Origin: UBA1740 sp045587025
Lineage (GTDB): Bacteria > Bacillota > Clostridia > Oscillospirales > CAG-272
Direction of reading: 5' to 3'
DNA: 49,213 nucleotides
Assembly: GCA_045587025.1 (NCBI GenBank)
Contig: JAZNBK010000064.1
Coordinates: forward strand, 1-49,213
Part shown: positions 1-8,232 of the stretch, piece by piece
Layout of the letters: every line of letters begins with the position of its first letter
How positions within the stretch are numbered: the stretch's first letter is position 1
Notes under the pieces: model-generated
Told to the model about the DNA's origin: nothing
Databases searched by the model: none
Seen by the model: only the letters and a program-made list of their open reading frames with translations
Translations under genes and position numbers: made by a program

Positions 1-265
1 ATTGGGAATGGTTGAAACCAGAGGTCTTGTTGCAGCAATCGAGGCAGCAGATGCAATGGTAAAGGCAGCAAACGTAATTCTTATCGGCAGCGAGAAAATC
101 GGTAGCGGATTGGTAAGCGTTATGGTTCGTGGCGACGTAGGAGCTGTTAAGGCAGCAGTTGAAGCAGGCGGCGCAGCAGCATCTTCTCTCGGAGAGGTTA
201 TTGCTACTCACGTTATTCCTCGTCCTCATGCAGATGTTGAAAAGCTTCTTCCGAAGCTCAACTAA
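1..265 (+). CDS. BMC hexameric shell protein (PduA/EutM type), 5' end missing
   Basis: This is a major shell hexamer of a bacterial microcompartment. The visible 87 residues match the PduA/EutM family almost end to end: GMVETRGLVAAIEAADAM at the start, EKIGSGL in the pore region, VRGDVGAVKAAVEAG in the second helix and HVIPRPHADVEKLLP at the C terminus. PduA proteins begin about five residues before GMVET, so only the first few codons lie before the window and the in-frame ATG at position 8 is not the true start. It is the first visible gene of an operon-like run of BMC genes on the same strand. Family identity is seen directly; the role as facet tile is known for the family. Confidence 0.95.
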   Translation, partial: LGMVETRGLVAAIEAADAMVKAANVILIGSEKIGSGLVSVMVRGDVGAVKAAVEAGGAAASSLGEVIATHVIPRPHADVEKLLPKLN

Positions 266-283
266 TTAGCTGTTAAGCAAAGA

Positions 284-322
284 GGGTATCGGAGATTTTC
301 TCCGATACCTCCCCGCGAGGGG
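284..322 (+). terminator. Stem-loops after the BMC shell gene
   Basis: GGTATCGGAGA at 285-295 pairs perfectly with TCTCCGATACC at 299-309 around a TTT loop. A second small hairpin, CCCC-GCGA-GGGG, follows at 311-322. No U-tract follows on the + strand (an A-run follows instead), so this may be a leaky terminator or an mRNA-stabilising/processing element that lets the shell gene be made in excess of the downstream enzymes. Confidence 0.5.
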
Positions 323-431
323 AAAAAAGTCATTCAGTCGAAAATAATAGATAGTAAAAAATCAGCAAAAACCGTAAATTTGTAAATAATTCCGATTTTT
401 CGGATAGATATATAGCAGAGGAGAGTAGAAA

Positions 432-1088
432 ATGGAAATCAGCAGCTCGGAAATCGTTGCAATGGTGAAAAAGGTTTTAAACGAGATGGATAATACGTCA
501 AAGGGCAATTCCGAAGAAGGAGACATTCCCGTCGGAGTTTCAAACAGACATATTCATTTGACAAAAGAGCATTTGGAAATCCTCTTTGGTAAGGGCTATG
601 AGCTCACGCATTTAAAGGATTTATCACAGCCGGGACAATATGCCTGCAAGGAGCTTCTGACTATTGTTGGCCCATCACTCAGACCTATCGAAAACGTAAG
701 AGTTTTAGGCCCGCTTCGCAGCGCGTCTCAGGTGGAAATATCCATGACCGATTCCTATCAGTTAAAGGTTAAGCCGCCTGTAAGAGAATCGGGTAAAATT
801 GCCGGCTCGGCGCCAATTACGATTATAGGCCCAAAGGGCGTGGTAACGCTTAGCGAGGGCTGTATAATAGCGAACCGTCATATTCATATGCACACGTCAG
901 ACGCGCTTCGCTTCGGTCTTAAGGACGGAGATTACGTGACGATAGACGTAAACGGAAAGAGACGCACGAGATGGTATGACGTTCAGGTGAGAGTCAGCGA
1001 TGCATTCGCCTTAGAAATGCACGTAGATACCGACGACGCTAACGCCGTCGGCATCGGTAACGGAAGCAAAGTAAAGTTAATCAAATAA
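432..1088 (+). CDS. pduL: PduL phosphate propanoyltransferase
   Basis: PduL interconverts acyl-CoA and acyl-phosphate inside the microcompartment, recycling CoA and feeding ATP formation. The 218-residue protein has both PduL histidine motifs that bind metal, VSNRHIHL (about 36-43) and ANRHIHMH (147-154), and the conserved EMHVDTDDANA (195-205). The first about 20 residues (MEISSSEIVAMVKKVLNEM) form a short amphipathic helix followed by a polar linker, the pattern of an encapsulation peptide, so import into the shell is likely. The start follows an AGGAG site. It lies between a shell hexamer and a shell pentamer gene. Identification is firm; the preferred acyl chain (propionyl versus acetyl) is inferred from the diol dehydratase downstream. 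Confidence 0.95.
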   Translation: MEISSSEIVAMVKKVLNEMDNTSKGNSEEGDIPVGVSNRHIHLTKEHLEILFGKGYELTHLKDLSQPGQYACKELLTIVGPSLRPIENVRVLGPLRSASQVEISMTDSYQLKVKPPVRESGKIAGSAPITIIGPKGVVTLSEGCIIANRHIHMHTSDALRFGLKDGDYVTIDVNGKRRTRWYDVQVRVSDAFALEMHVDTDDANAVGIGNGSKVKLIK

Positions 1089-1105
1089 AAAACGGAGAAA
1101 AAATT

Positions 1106-1354
1106 ATGTTAAAGGGAATCGTTGTCGGACACATTGTTTCTACAAGAAAGCAGGAGACTTTGGTAGGAAGTAAATTTCTCGAGGTTAAAATAATTGAAAA
1201 CGGAGTTGAAACTGAAAAATATTTAATTGCCGTTGACAGTGTTGGCGCAGGTATAGGAGAAACGGTTCTCATAACCACGGGTAGCCCTGCGCGCCTTGCG
1301 CTCAAGGAGCAGAGAGCGCCTGTTGATGCAGTAGTCGTAGGTATTGTAGACTAA
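1106..1354 (+). CDS. pduN: BMC vertex pentamer, EutN/CcmL/PduN family
   Basis: This 82-residue protein closes the vertices of the polyhedral shell. Family signatures are the N-terminal GIVVGHIVSTRKQETLVGSKFL strand region (first 25 residues), the central VDSVGAGIGETVLITTGS segment and the C-terminal PVDAVVVGIVD strand. The length equals that of typical EutN/CcmL proteins. It starts 17 bp after pduL and stops 13 bp before the PduS gene, consistent with one transcript. No unusual residue is seen. Confidence 0.93.
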   Translation: MLKGIVVGHIVSTRKQETLVGSKFLEVKIIENGVETEKYLIAVDSVGAGIGETVLITTGSPARLALKEQRAPVDAVVVGIVD

Positions 1355-1367
1355 ATCGGAGATACAT

Positions 1368-2687
1368 ATGTTTTCTAATTTAAAAAAAATAATGCAAGAG
1401 GCGGGAATCGTTGGCGACGGTGGCGCAGGTTTCCCATCTTATGCAAAGCTTACAGAGGGTATAGATACCTTGATAATAAACGGCGCCGAATGTGAGCCGT
1501 TGCTCTATACCGACTATATAATTATGCGCGAGCATCTTTTGAAGGTTTGCCATGGAATAGAGGAAATTTCAAAGGCGCTCGGCGTGAAAAGCACTTTCCT
1601 TTCTGTAAAGGAGCATACGGCGAAGAAGCTGTCGTTTGTTGACGGACAGATGTTACAGGACAACGTCAGAGTGAGGGTTCTTCCCGACGTCTACCCCATG
1701 GGCGATGAAATTGCTCTCATATTTCAGACAGTCGGCAGAGTAGTGCCACCCGGAAAGCTTCCTGCGAGCGTTGGCGTTATCGTTTACAACGTTGAAACAG
1801 CGCTTAACGTTTACCGTGCGCTTTTCGAGAACAAGCCGGTTACAAAGAAATGGCTGACGGTGGGCGGAGATATAGAGAAAAGCTATGTGGTAAACGCTCC
1901 TATCGGAATGCGAGTTCTAGATCTGCTTGCAGAGCTTGGAATTTCTGTTGACGAGGAGCATGCTCTGATAGACGGCGGTCCGTCTATGGGAAACGTCGTA
2001 AATATAAACACCGCTACAATAAAGAAAACGACTAAGGCGCTTTTGATTTTGCCGAACAGTACAGAGGCGGTGGCATCAAAGCTCGTAGCTATGGACGCTC
2101 AGCTAAAGAGGGCATCATCTGCCTGCTGTCAATGCACACGTTGTACAGATATGTGTCCGAGAGCTTTGCTCGGATATCCGATCGAGCCTCATCGGCTCGT
2201 AAGAGTTGCTACGTCGAGCGAGACAATAGATCCCGCATTTTACGTAAACGCTTCGCTTTGCTGTAGCTGCGGAATTTGTGCGACGGCGGCTTGCAGTCAG
2301 GGCATTTCACCTAAAAACGTAATTCAAAAGCTAAAGGAAGAGCTTTCGAGAAACAAGCTTCGCTTCACCGAGAATTTAACTCCGCGTCCGTCGGAGCAGC
2401 GTGAATACCGTCTTATGCCGAGCGAGCGTTGGGCTACGCTTTTGGGCGTTGATAAATACGATAAGGAAAGCGAGCTTTACCGAAAGGATATAGAAGCAAA
2501 ATCAGTAGAAATATTTACAAGAAGCCATATAGGAGCGCCTTCGGCTTTATGCTGCAAGACGGGAGATCTGGTAGCTTGTACGGATAAGGTAGCCGATGCG
2601 ACAGAGGGGCTTTCGGTTCCTCAGCACGCATCTATCGACGGCAGGGTCGTCTTTGCCGACGAGAACCGAATTTTGATAGAGAAGTAA
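1368..2687 (+). CDS. pduS: PduS-like RnfC-type flavo-iron-sulfur protein
   Basis: PduS proteins are FMN- and Fe-S-containing NADH-linked electron-transfer proteins of microcompartments, related to RnfC/Nqo1. The glycine-rich nucleotide loop GIVGDGGAGFPSY lies at residues 13-25, and two ferredoxin-type cluster motifs lie at 253-264 (C-QC-RC--MCP) and 298-309 (C--CGIC----C). A barrel-sandwich domain follows to residue 439, the usual length. In cobalamin-dependent Pdu systems PduS reduces B12. Here the dehydratase is a glycyl radical enzyme, so a B12 role is unlikely; supplying electrons to the activase or balancing NADH across the shell is the inference. It is directly followed by the cluster-binding shell protein PduT, its known partner. 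Confidence 0.92.
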   Translation: MFSNLKKIMQEAGIVGDGGAGFPSYAKLTEGIDTLIINGAECEPLLYTDYIIMREHLLKVCHGIEEISKALGVKSTFLSVKEHTAKKLSFVDGQMLQDNVRVRVLPDVYPMGDEIALIFQTVGRVVPPGKLPASVGVIVYNVETALNVYRALFENKPVTKKWLTVGGDIEKSYVVNAPIGMRVLDLLAELGISVDEEHALIDGGPSMGNVVNINTATIKKTTKALLILPNSTEAVASKLVAMDAQLKRASSACCQCTRCTDMCPRALLGYPIEPHRLVRVATSSETIDPAFYVNASLCCSCGICATAACSQGISPKNVIQKLKEELSRNKLRFTENLTPRPSEQREYRLMPSERWATLLGVDKYDKESELYRKDIEAKSVEIFTRSHIGAPSALCCKTGDLVACTDKVADATEGLSVPQHASIDGRVVFADENRILIEK

Positions 2688-2699
2688 GGATAGAGAATT

Positions 2700-3245
2700 A
2701 TGTATCAATCTGTTGGCGTAATAGAAATAAAAAGCATAGCAAAGGGAATAGAAGCGTGTGACTCGGCGCTCAAGAGCGCAGGTATAACCTTGGTTTCCGC
2801 GCACCCCGCTTGCCCCGGTAAATACGAGATAATTATAACGGGAAGCATTGCCGACGTTACAGCGTCGATTGAGCACGTAAAAGGAAAATACGGCTCGACC
2901 TTAGTGGATAGCAGTATCATGGGTAGAATAGACGCGAGAGTAATTTCCGCTCTCTTCGGTACTCAGACGGCGAAAAAGGAAGGAAGCGTCGGTATCATCG
3001 AGACCTTCTCGGCTTCGAGCGCAATTAAAGCGGCGGATATAGCCGTAAAGACCGCAAAGATAGAAATATACGACCTCAGGGTTTCAAGAGGTATGGGCGG
3101 AAAGGGCATCGTTTTGGTCACAGGCGAGGTAGGCGACGTTACCGCCGCAGTAGAGGCAGGGGCAAAGCACGCTACCGAGCAGGGCTTGCTTGCAAATACG
3201 TCCGTTATTCCGGCGCCACATTCAGAGCTTTGGGAACAAATATAA
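2700..3245 (+). CDS. pduT: PduT-type trimeric shell protein with cluster-binding Cys38
   Basis: This is a tandem-BMC-domain trimer of 181 residues: the first domain spans about 3-88 and the second, beginning SVGIIETFSASSAI, about 96-178. The loop ACPGKYE places a cysteine at residue 38, the position that coordinates a 4Fe-4S cluster at the three-fold pore in characterised PduT proteins. The C-terminal motif SVIPAPHSELWEQ is also PduT-like. It starts 12 bp after pduS behind an AAGGA site. Together with PduS it probably passes electrons through the shell. The assignment is firm; the cluster itself is inferred from the conserved cysteine. Confidence 0.92.
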   Translation: MYQSVGVIEIKSIAKGIEACDSALKSAGITLVSAHPACPGKYEIIITGSIADVTASIEHVKGKYGSTLVDSSIMGRIDARVISALFGTQTAKKEGSVGIIETFSASSAIKAADIAVKTAKIEIYDLRVSRGMGGKGIVLVTGEVGDVTAAVEAGAKHATEQGLLANTSVIPAPHSELWEQI

Positions 3246-3275
3246 TAAAAATAATTAGATAAATTGGAGATAGCT

Positions 3276-5804
3276 ATGGACAGAATGAAATTTGTCATAG
3301 AAAAAAGCGAAAGAATAGAAAAACTGAAGGATGCGCTTTTGGCGAGCACGCCCGAGATAGAGGCAGACCGAGGCGTTTTGATTACGGAAAGCTACAAAAT
3401 GACCGAGGCGTTGCCTATTATCCGTAGACGTAGCGCTGCTTTTGCGCACATTCTCCGCAATATTCCGATTATAATTCGTGATAACGAATTAATCGTCGGC
3501 TCGAGCTCTATCGCTTCTCGCGGATGTCAGGTTTTCCCTGAGTATTCTTGCGAATGGCTTGAGCGGGAGTTCGATACTATCGGTGAAAGAGATGCCGACC
3601 CCTTTTATATTTCCGAGGAGTCAAAGAAACGTCTTCGCGAAGTGTTTCCGTATTGGAAGGGAAAAACCGTAAGTGATTTAGCGAAGGAAAATATGCTCCC
3701 CGAAGCATATTCCGCTTTCACAGAGCATAACGTCTTTACCGTCGGTAACTATTTTTATAACGGTATAGGTCATATAAGCGTTGACTATAAAAAGGTAATT
3801 ACCTACGGATATGAATATATTATCGAGGAGGCGAAGGCCGCCCTCGCTAAATTGAATAAGGGGGAGGCAGATTACGTCAGTCGCAGCAACTTCCTCCACG
3901 CAGTTATCGAGAGCTGTCAGGCGGCTATCGATTATGCGCGCAGATATTCCGCGCTCGCTCGCAGCATGGCGCAAAAGGAAAGCAACGAACAGAGGAAGGC
4001 AGAGCTTTTGCAGATAGCCGAAAACTGCGATAGAGTTCCCGCAAAGGGAGCGAGAAGCTTCTACGAGGCGTGTCAGTCCTTCTGGTTCGTACAGCAGTTA
4101 ATACAGATCGAGTCTAACGGTCACTCCATTTCGCCCGGACGATTTGACAGATATATGTATCCCTTCTATAAGAAGGACAGAGAAGAAAACAAAATTACAG
4201 TCGAATTTGCGCAGGAGCTTATCGACTGTCTTTGGGTTAAGCTAAACGACGTGAGCAAGGTTCGTGATGTCGAATCAGCGAGGGGCTTCGCCGGCTACGG
4301 CTTGTTCCAGAACCTCATCATCGGAGGTCAGGATGAGAACGGTGTTGATATAACGAACGACCTTTCGTATATGTGTATCGAAGCATCTATACACGTCAGA
4401 TTACCTCAGCCGTCGCTTACTATGCGTGTTTGGAACGGCTCGCCCCACGACCTGCTTTTGAAGGCGACATACCTTGTTCGAGAGGGACTTGGAATACCCG
4501 CGTTCTATAATGACGAGGTTATTATACCCGCTATTATGGCGAGAGGCGTTTCTATCGACGATGCAAGAGATTACTGTATCATCGGATGCGTAGAGCCGCA
4601 GAAGGCGGGAAAAACGGACGGTTGGCACGACGCGGCATTCTTCAATATGTGTCGTCCTATGGAGCTTGTTTTCTCTAACGGATATGATAAGGGAGTTCAG
4701 ATAGGACTGCCCACGGGCGACGTTTGTAAAATGAATACCTTCGAAGAGTTCTACGATGCGTATAAAGCGCAGCAGGAATATATGATAGAGCTTCTTGCAA
4801 ACGCTGATAACGCGCTTGATTTAGCGCACGCGACTCGTTGCCCTCTGCCTTTTGAATCCTCTATGGTATCAGATTGTATAGGCAGAGGAAAGAGCATACA
4901 GGAGGGAGGAGCCGTATATAATTTTACAGGTCCTCAGGGCTTCGGTATCGCTAATATGACCGACGCGCTTCTTGCAATCAAGGAATTGGTATTCGATAAG
5001 AAGCTCGTAACTATGGAAGAGTATAAGGAAGCGCTCGACTTCAACTTCGGACGTGGCTTTAAGGGTAAGCACGCAGAGGATATGACAATAGGAGTTGTCG
5101 CCGCACTTGCTAAGAACGGTATAGAAGTGGATGACGAGCAAATCAAGAAGATACATAAGGAGATTACCGAAAACAGCGGCGCATCTCCCGAGAAGAAGGC
5201 AAGATTTGAAGAAATTTTAAAATTGATAGAGGGCGTTCAAAAGTACGGAAACGATATTCCTGAGGCAGACGCAATGGCGAGAGACGTCGCTTATTCCTAT
5301 ACGAAGCCGGTAGAGAAGTATACGAATCCGAGAGGCGGTCGCTATCAGGCAGGACTTTATCCCGTATCTGCGAACGTTCCGCTCGGCGCGCAGACGGGCG
5401 CTACCCCTGACGGACGTCTTGCGTTCACACCCATAGCAGACGGAGTAGGCCCTGCTTCCGGCAGAGATACCCACGGTCCTACGGCGGCTGCGAACTCGGT
5501 CGCAAAGCTCGACCACCTTATCGCTTCCAACGGAACGCTTTTCAATCAAAAATTCCACCCGACCGCTCTCAGCGGCGACGGCGGTCTTAATAAGTTCGTT
5601 TCATATATCAGGGCATTCTTTGACCAGAAGGGTATGCATATGCAGTTTAACGTGGTAAGCCGTGAAACCCTCTTGGACGCTCAGGCAAACCCCGAGAAAT
5701 ATAAAACGCTCGTTGTCCGTGTTGCAGGATACAGCGCATTGTTCAATACGCTTTCAAAGTCGCTTCAGGACGATATTATCAACAGAACACAGTTAGGATT
5801 TTAA
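3276..5804 (+). CDS. Glycyl radical diol dehydratase (1,2-propanediol/glycerol type)
   Basis: This B12-independent enzyme removes water from a vicinal diol to give an aldehyde. The thiyl cysteine and general-base glutamate sit in IIGCVEPQ (C438, E440) and the glycyl radical in RVAGYSA (G818). Diol-binding signatures of glycerol/propanediol dehydratase are kept: GIGHISVDY (H166), ESNGHSISP (H283, S284) and GWHDAAFFN. The choline TMA-lyase equivalents are absent. The ATG at 3276 follows GGAG at normal spacing and gives 842 residues; a TTG 12 bp upstream is less likely. Compared with the about 787-residue Clostridium butyricum glycerol dehydratase, there is an extra segment of about 50 residues near 590-640. 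The resulting numbering agrees with my recollection of the Roseburia propanediol dehydratase. It sits among shell genes, so it is probably luminal. Confidence 0.93.
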   Translation: MDRMKFVIEKSERIEKLKDALLASTPEIEADRGVLITESYKMTEALPIIRRRSAAFAHILRNIPIIIRDNELIVGSSSIASRGCQVFPEYSCEWLEREFDTIGERDADPFYISEESKKRLREVFPYWKGKTVSDLAKENMLPEAYSAFTEHNVFTVGNYFYNGIGHISVDYKKVITYGYEYIIEEAKAALAKLNKGEADYVSRSNFLHAVIESCQAAIDYARRYSALARSMAQKESNEQRKAELLQIAENCDRVPAKGARSFYEACQSFWFVQQLIQIESNGHSISPGRFDRYMYPFYKKDREENKITVEFAQELIDCLWVKLNDVSKVRDVESARGFAGYGLFQNLIIGGQDENGVDITNDLSYMCIEASIHVRLPQPSLTMRVWNGSPHDLLLKATYLVREGLGIPAFYNDEVIIPAIMARGVSIDDARDYCIIGCVEPQKAGKTDGWHDAAFFNMCRPMELVFSNGYDKGVQIGLPTGDVCKMNTFEEFYDAYKAQQEYMIELLANADNALDLAHATRCPLPFESSMVSDCIGRGKSIQEGGAVYNFTGPQGFGIANMTDALLAIKELVFDKKLVTMEEYKEALDFNFGRGFKGKHAEDMTIGVVAALAKNGIEVDDEQIKKIHKEITENSGASPEKKARFEEILKLIEGVQKYGNDIPEADAMARDVAYSYTKPVEKYTNPRGGRYQAGLYPVSANVPLGAQTGATPDGRLAFTPIADGVGPASGRDTHGPTAAANSVAKLDHLIASNGTLFNQKFHPTALSGDGGLNKFVSYIRAFFDQKGMHMQFNVVSRETLLDAQANPEKYKTLVVRVAGYSALFNTLSKSLQDDIINRTQLGF

Positions 5805-5839
5805 TTTTGATATTTTAGTTTAATGAAAGGAAAGCCGCT

Positions 5840-6628
5840 ATGGAGAATTTAGGCGAAGTAAAAGGCAGAATATTTGATATACAGCGGTTTTCCATTCATG
5901 ACGGACCGGGAATACGCACGATAGTATTCTTAAAGGGCTGTCTGCTCCGTTGTCGCTGGTGCTGTAATCCTGAGTCTCAGGAGTGGGACATACAGCAGAT
6001 GAACACCAAAAACGGAGTAAAAACCGTCGGAGAGGACGTTACCGTAGATTACGTTATGAGCGAGGTAGAAAAGGATATCCCTTATTATCTTCGCTCGGGC
6101 GGCGGACTTACCCTTTCGGGCGGCGAGGCGATGTGTCAGAGCGAATTTGCTATCGCGCTTTTGCGCGAGGCGCATAACCGAGGAATAAGCACGGCGATAG
6201 AAACTACGGCGGCGCTTCCGCGAGATGTCGTTTCCCGCATTATTCCCCACGTTGATTACGTGATGCTTGATATAAAGCATATGAATTCCGATAAGCACAA
6301 GGAATTTACGGGAAAATCTAACGAAACTATACTGTCTAATGCGAGATACATTGACGAAATCGCAAAGGAGCTCGTAATTCGCGTTCCCGTAATTCCCGGC
6401 TTTAACGATACGCCGTCTGAAATCTTAGAAATTGCTAAATTTGCAAATTCTCTTCCTCACGTCACACGGCTACATCTGTTGCCGTATCACAGGTTCGGAG
6501 AGGACAAGTATAAGGGCTTGGGCAGGGAATATCTTATGGGCGACGTTCCTACAATTCCCCAAGAGAAAATGCAATTTTTGCTTGAAACCGCGCAGAGAAG
6601 CGGTTTGATATGCCAAATAGGAGGTTAA
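5840..6628 (+). CDS. Glycyl radical enzyme activase (radical SAM)
   Basis: This enzyme abstracts hydrogen from the dehydratase glycine to create its radical. The radical-SAM cluster motif is GCLLRCRWC (C34, C38, C41) and the SAM-contact motif SGGEAM is at 93-98. The family opening FDIQRFSIHDGPGIRT is at 12-27. At 262 residues it is shorter than the about 300-residue activases of glycerol dehydratase and CutC. The ferredoxin-like insert with eight extra cysteines that normally follows CNPES is missing, so only the SAM cluster is expected, as in pyruvate formate-lyase activase. It begins 35 bp after the dehydratase behind GAAAGGA, and the pairing defines its substrate. Confidence 0.93.
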   Translation: MENLGEVKGRIFDIQRFSIHDGPGIRTIVFLKGCLLRCRWCCNPESQEWDIQQMNTKNGVKTVGEDVTVDYVMSEVEKDIPYYLRSGGGLTLSGGEAMCQSEFAIALLREAHNRGISTAIETTAALPRDVVSRIIPHVDYVMLDIKHMNSDKHKEFTGKSNETILSNARYIDEIAKELVIRVPVIPGFNDTPSEILEIAKFANSLPHVTRLHLLPYHRFGEDKYKGLGREYLMGDVPTIPQEKMQFLLETAQRSGLICQIGG

Positions 6629-6629
6629 T

Positions 6630-6995
6630 ATGGACATTTCTATGCAGGATAAAATGCGAATTATCCAAGAGCTTGTGCCGGGTAAGCAGGTTACACTTGC
6701 TCACGTAATTGCTAACCCCGACCAGTCGCTTTATTATAAATTGGGACTTAATCCAACTGTTGAATATACGAGAACGGCGATAGGTATTCTCACGGTAAGT
6801 CCTGCTGAAACCGCTGTTATCGGCGCAGACATTGCTATGAAGGCGTCGGGCGCGAGCGTGGAGTTCGTAGATAGATTTACGGGCACCGTTATTATGACGG
6901 GCACGGTCTCCGAGGTTGAGGCGTCTGTTACCGCTATTGTGGAATACGTAAAAAACAAGCTCGGATATTCGGTTTGTGAAATCACAAGGACATGA
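6630..6995 (+). CDS. BMC shell protein, PduU/EutS permuted type
   Basis: This 121-residue protein is a circularly permuted BMC-domain hexamer. The N-terminal segment (KMRIIQELVPGKQVTLAHVI) is the strand that forms the beta-barrel cap in PduU/EutS. It is followed by AIGILTVSPAETAVIGADIAMKAS and, at the C terminus, a helix ending in EYVKNKLGYSVCEITRT. It starts one base after the activase stop, behind AGGAGG, and its stop overlaps the next start (ATGA), so the three genes are translationally coupled. The adjacent EutP/PduV-like GTPase is the expected neighbour, since PduU and PduV are reported partners. Confidence 0.92.
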   Translation: MDISMQDKMRIIQELVPGKQVTLAHVIANPDQSLYYKLGLNPTVEYTRTAIGILTVSPAETAVIGADIAMKASGASVEFVDRFTGTVIMTGTVSEVEASVTAIVEYVKNKLGYSVCEITRT

Positions 6996-7426
6996 GAAAG
7001 CTTATTTTAATAGGCCGTGTAGCAGCAGGAAAAACGACGCTTATCCAAGCGTTAAGGGGCGAAGAGCTTCATTATTTTAAAACGCAGTACGTACAGTACG
7101 GAGAAGCAATTATAGATACTCCGGGAGAATATACGGAAGTTAGGCAGTTAGGCGCGGCGCTTGCGTTATACGCCTATGAGGCGGACGTCGTTGGCTTGGT
7201 AATAAGCGCAGACGATCAGTACTCCATTTTCAGTCCAAACATAACCTGCCTTGTGAATAACAGGGAGGTAGTTGGAATTATAACCGGAATAGATAAGCCG
7301 AGAGCAGATCCCGACAGGGCGGAAAGATGGCTCACTATTTCGGGATGTAAAAAAATATTCCGTGTCAGCTCGTATACCGGCGAAGGAATAAGGGATATAT
7401 TGGATCATTTGAATAACGATAAATAG
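6992..7426 (+). CDS. EutP/PduV family small GTPase-like protein
   Basis: This is a 144-residue Ras-like P-loop protein of the EutP/PduV family. The P-loop is GRVAAGKTT (8-16), the G3 motif is DTPGEY and switch regions lie between them. The G4 position reads TGID where NKxD or TKxD is expected, so guanine specificity may be weakened. The family is linked to microcompartment function, and PduV has been tied to compartment movement and outer-face association. The start overlaps the PduU-type gene by four bases. Family membership is confident; the biochemical role is poorly known in general. Confidence 0.9.
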   Translation: MRKLILIGRVAAGKTTLIQALRGEELHYFKTQYVQYGEAIIDTPGEYTEVRQLGAALALYAYEADVVGLVISADDQYSIFSPNITCLVNNREVVGIITGIDKPRADPDRAERWLTISGCKKIFRVSSYTGEGIRDILDHLNNDK

Positions 7427-7440
7427 ACGGGAGAAATCTT

Positions 7441-8232
7441 ATGCCTGTAACAAAAGTCATTTCATTCGCAAACAACAAGGGCGGTAGCGGAAAATCTACC
7501 ACCTGCTCAAACGTTGGCTACTGTCTCGCATCAAGTGGAAAAAGAGTGCTTTTAATCGACGGAGATATGCAGATGAACCTGACGCTCTCCTTCTTTTCCG
7601 AGGATGTGGCGCTCGAGCATGCTCAGAGCGGAAAAAATCTTTATACCGCTATCAAGGAACAGAAGGATATATCCGATTTTATTGCGAATACCGAGTATGA
7701 AAATCTTGATATAGTACCTTCCTCTACTCTTATGAGCTCGGTAGAATTTGACCTTTTTACCAAGTGGCAGAGAGAATTTATTCTTCGTAAAGGGCTGCAA
7801 AAGGTGAAGGAAAGCGGTGCTTATGACTATATTCTGATAGACGCTCCACCTACTCTTGGTGGTTGGGTTATGAATATACTTTGTGCGACGGATTATCTGA
7901 TTATTCCCGTTGAAGCGAGCCCGTGGGGACTTTTCGGACTGGCGAATATGTTTGATTTTTATTCTCAGGTCAAATCCATGTCGCCCGAGCTTGATTTGCT
8001 CGGAATAGTTATTACCAAGGCAGACGAGAGAAAGAATTATTTCAAGCAGGCACACGAAAGTCTTAACTCTATTGAGGGTGTGAGATTATTCGAGAATATT
8101 ATTCGTGTCGATAGCGCAGTTGAGTGGGCGCAGGATAACAGTAAACCGGTGGTATCCTACAAAAAAAGCTCACGAAGCGCAAAAGAATATATAGAATTAA
8201 CAAAGGAGATAGAGAAATATGTCAGTAGGTAA
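7441..8232 (+). CDS. ParA/McdA-like ATPase in the BMC operon
   Basis: This is a 263-residue ParA-superfamily ATPase. The deviant Walker A box is NNKGGSGKSTT (11-21) with the signature lysine K13 as well as K18. Walker A' is DGDMQMNLT and Walker B is YILIDAPPTLG. No helix-turn-helix extension precedes the ATPase, so it is a small ParA/McdA-like form that would bind DNA non-specifically as an ATP dimer. It begins 14 bp after the EutP-like gene, and its last 14 bases overlap the start of a small basic, low-complexity protein gene. ParA ATPases with small disordered partners position carboxysomes (McdAB). By analogy this pair may spread the diol microcompartments along the nucleoid. The ATPase is certain; the cargo is inferred from context. 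Confidence 0.9.
   Translation: MPVTKVISFANNKGGSGKSTTCSNVGYCLASSGKRVLLIDGDMQMNLTLSFFSEDVALEHAQSGKNLYTAIKEQKDISDFIANTEYENLDIVPSSTLMSSVEFDLFTKWQREFILRKGLQKVKESGAYDYILIDAPPTLGGWVMNILCATDYLIIPVEASPWGLFGLANMFDFYSQVKSMSPELDLLGIVITKADERKNYFKQAHESLNSIEGVRLFENIIRVDSAVEWAQDNSKPVVSYKKSSRSAKEYIELTKEIEKYVSR

Noticed and set aside
3276..5804. Choline TMA-lyase (CutC) as identity of the glycyl radical enzyme
   Set aside because: GCVEP is shared by both families, but the NGHSISP, GIGHISVDY and GWHD signatures are those of glycerol/propanediol dehydratase.
7552..8055. 167-codon open frame on the minus strand inside the ParA gene
   Set aside because: It is a shadow of the ParA coding frame, with no family resemblance, and it opposes the operon.
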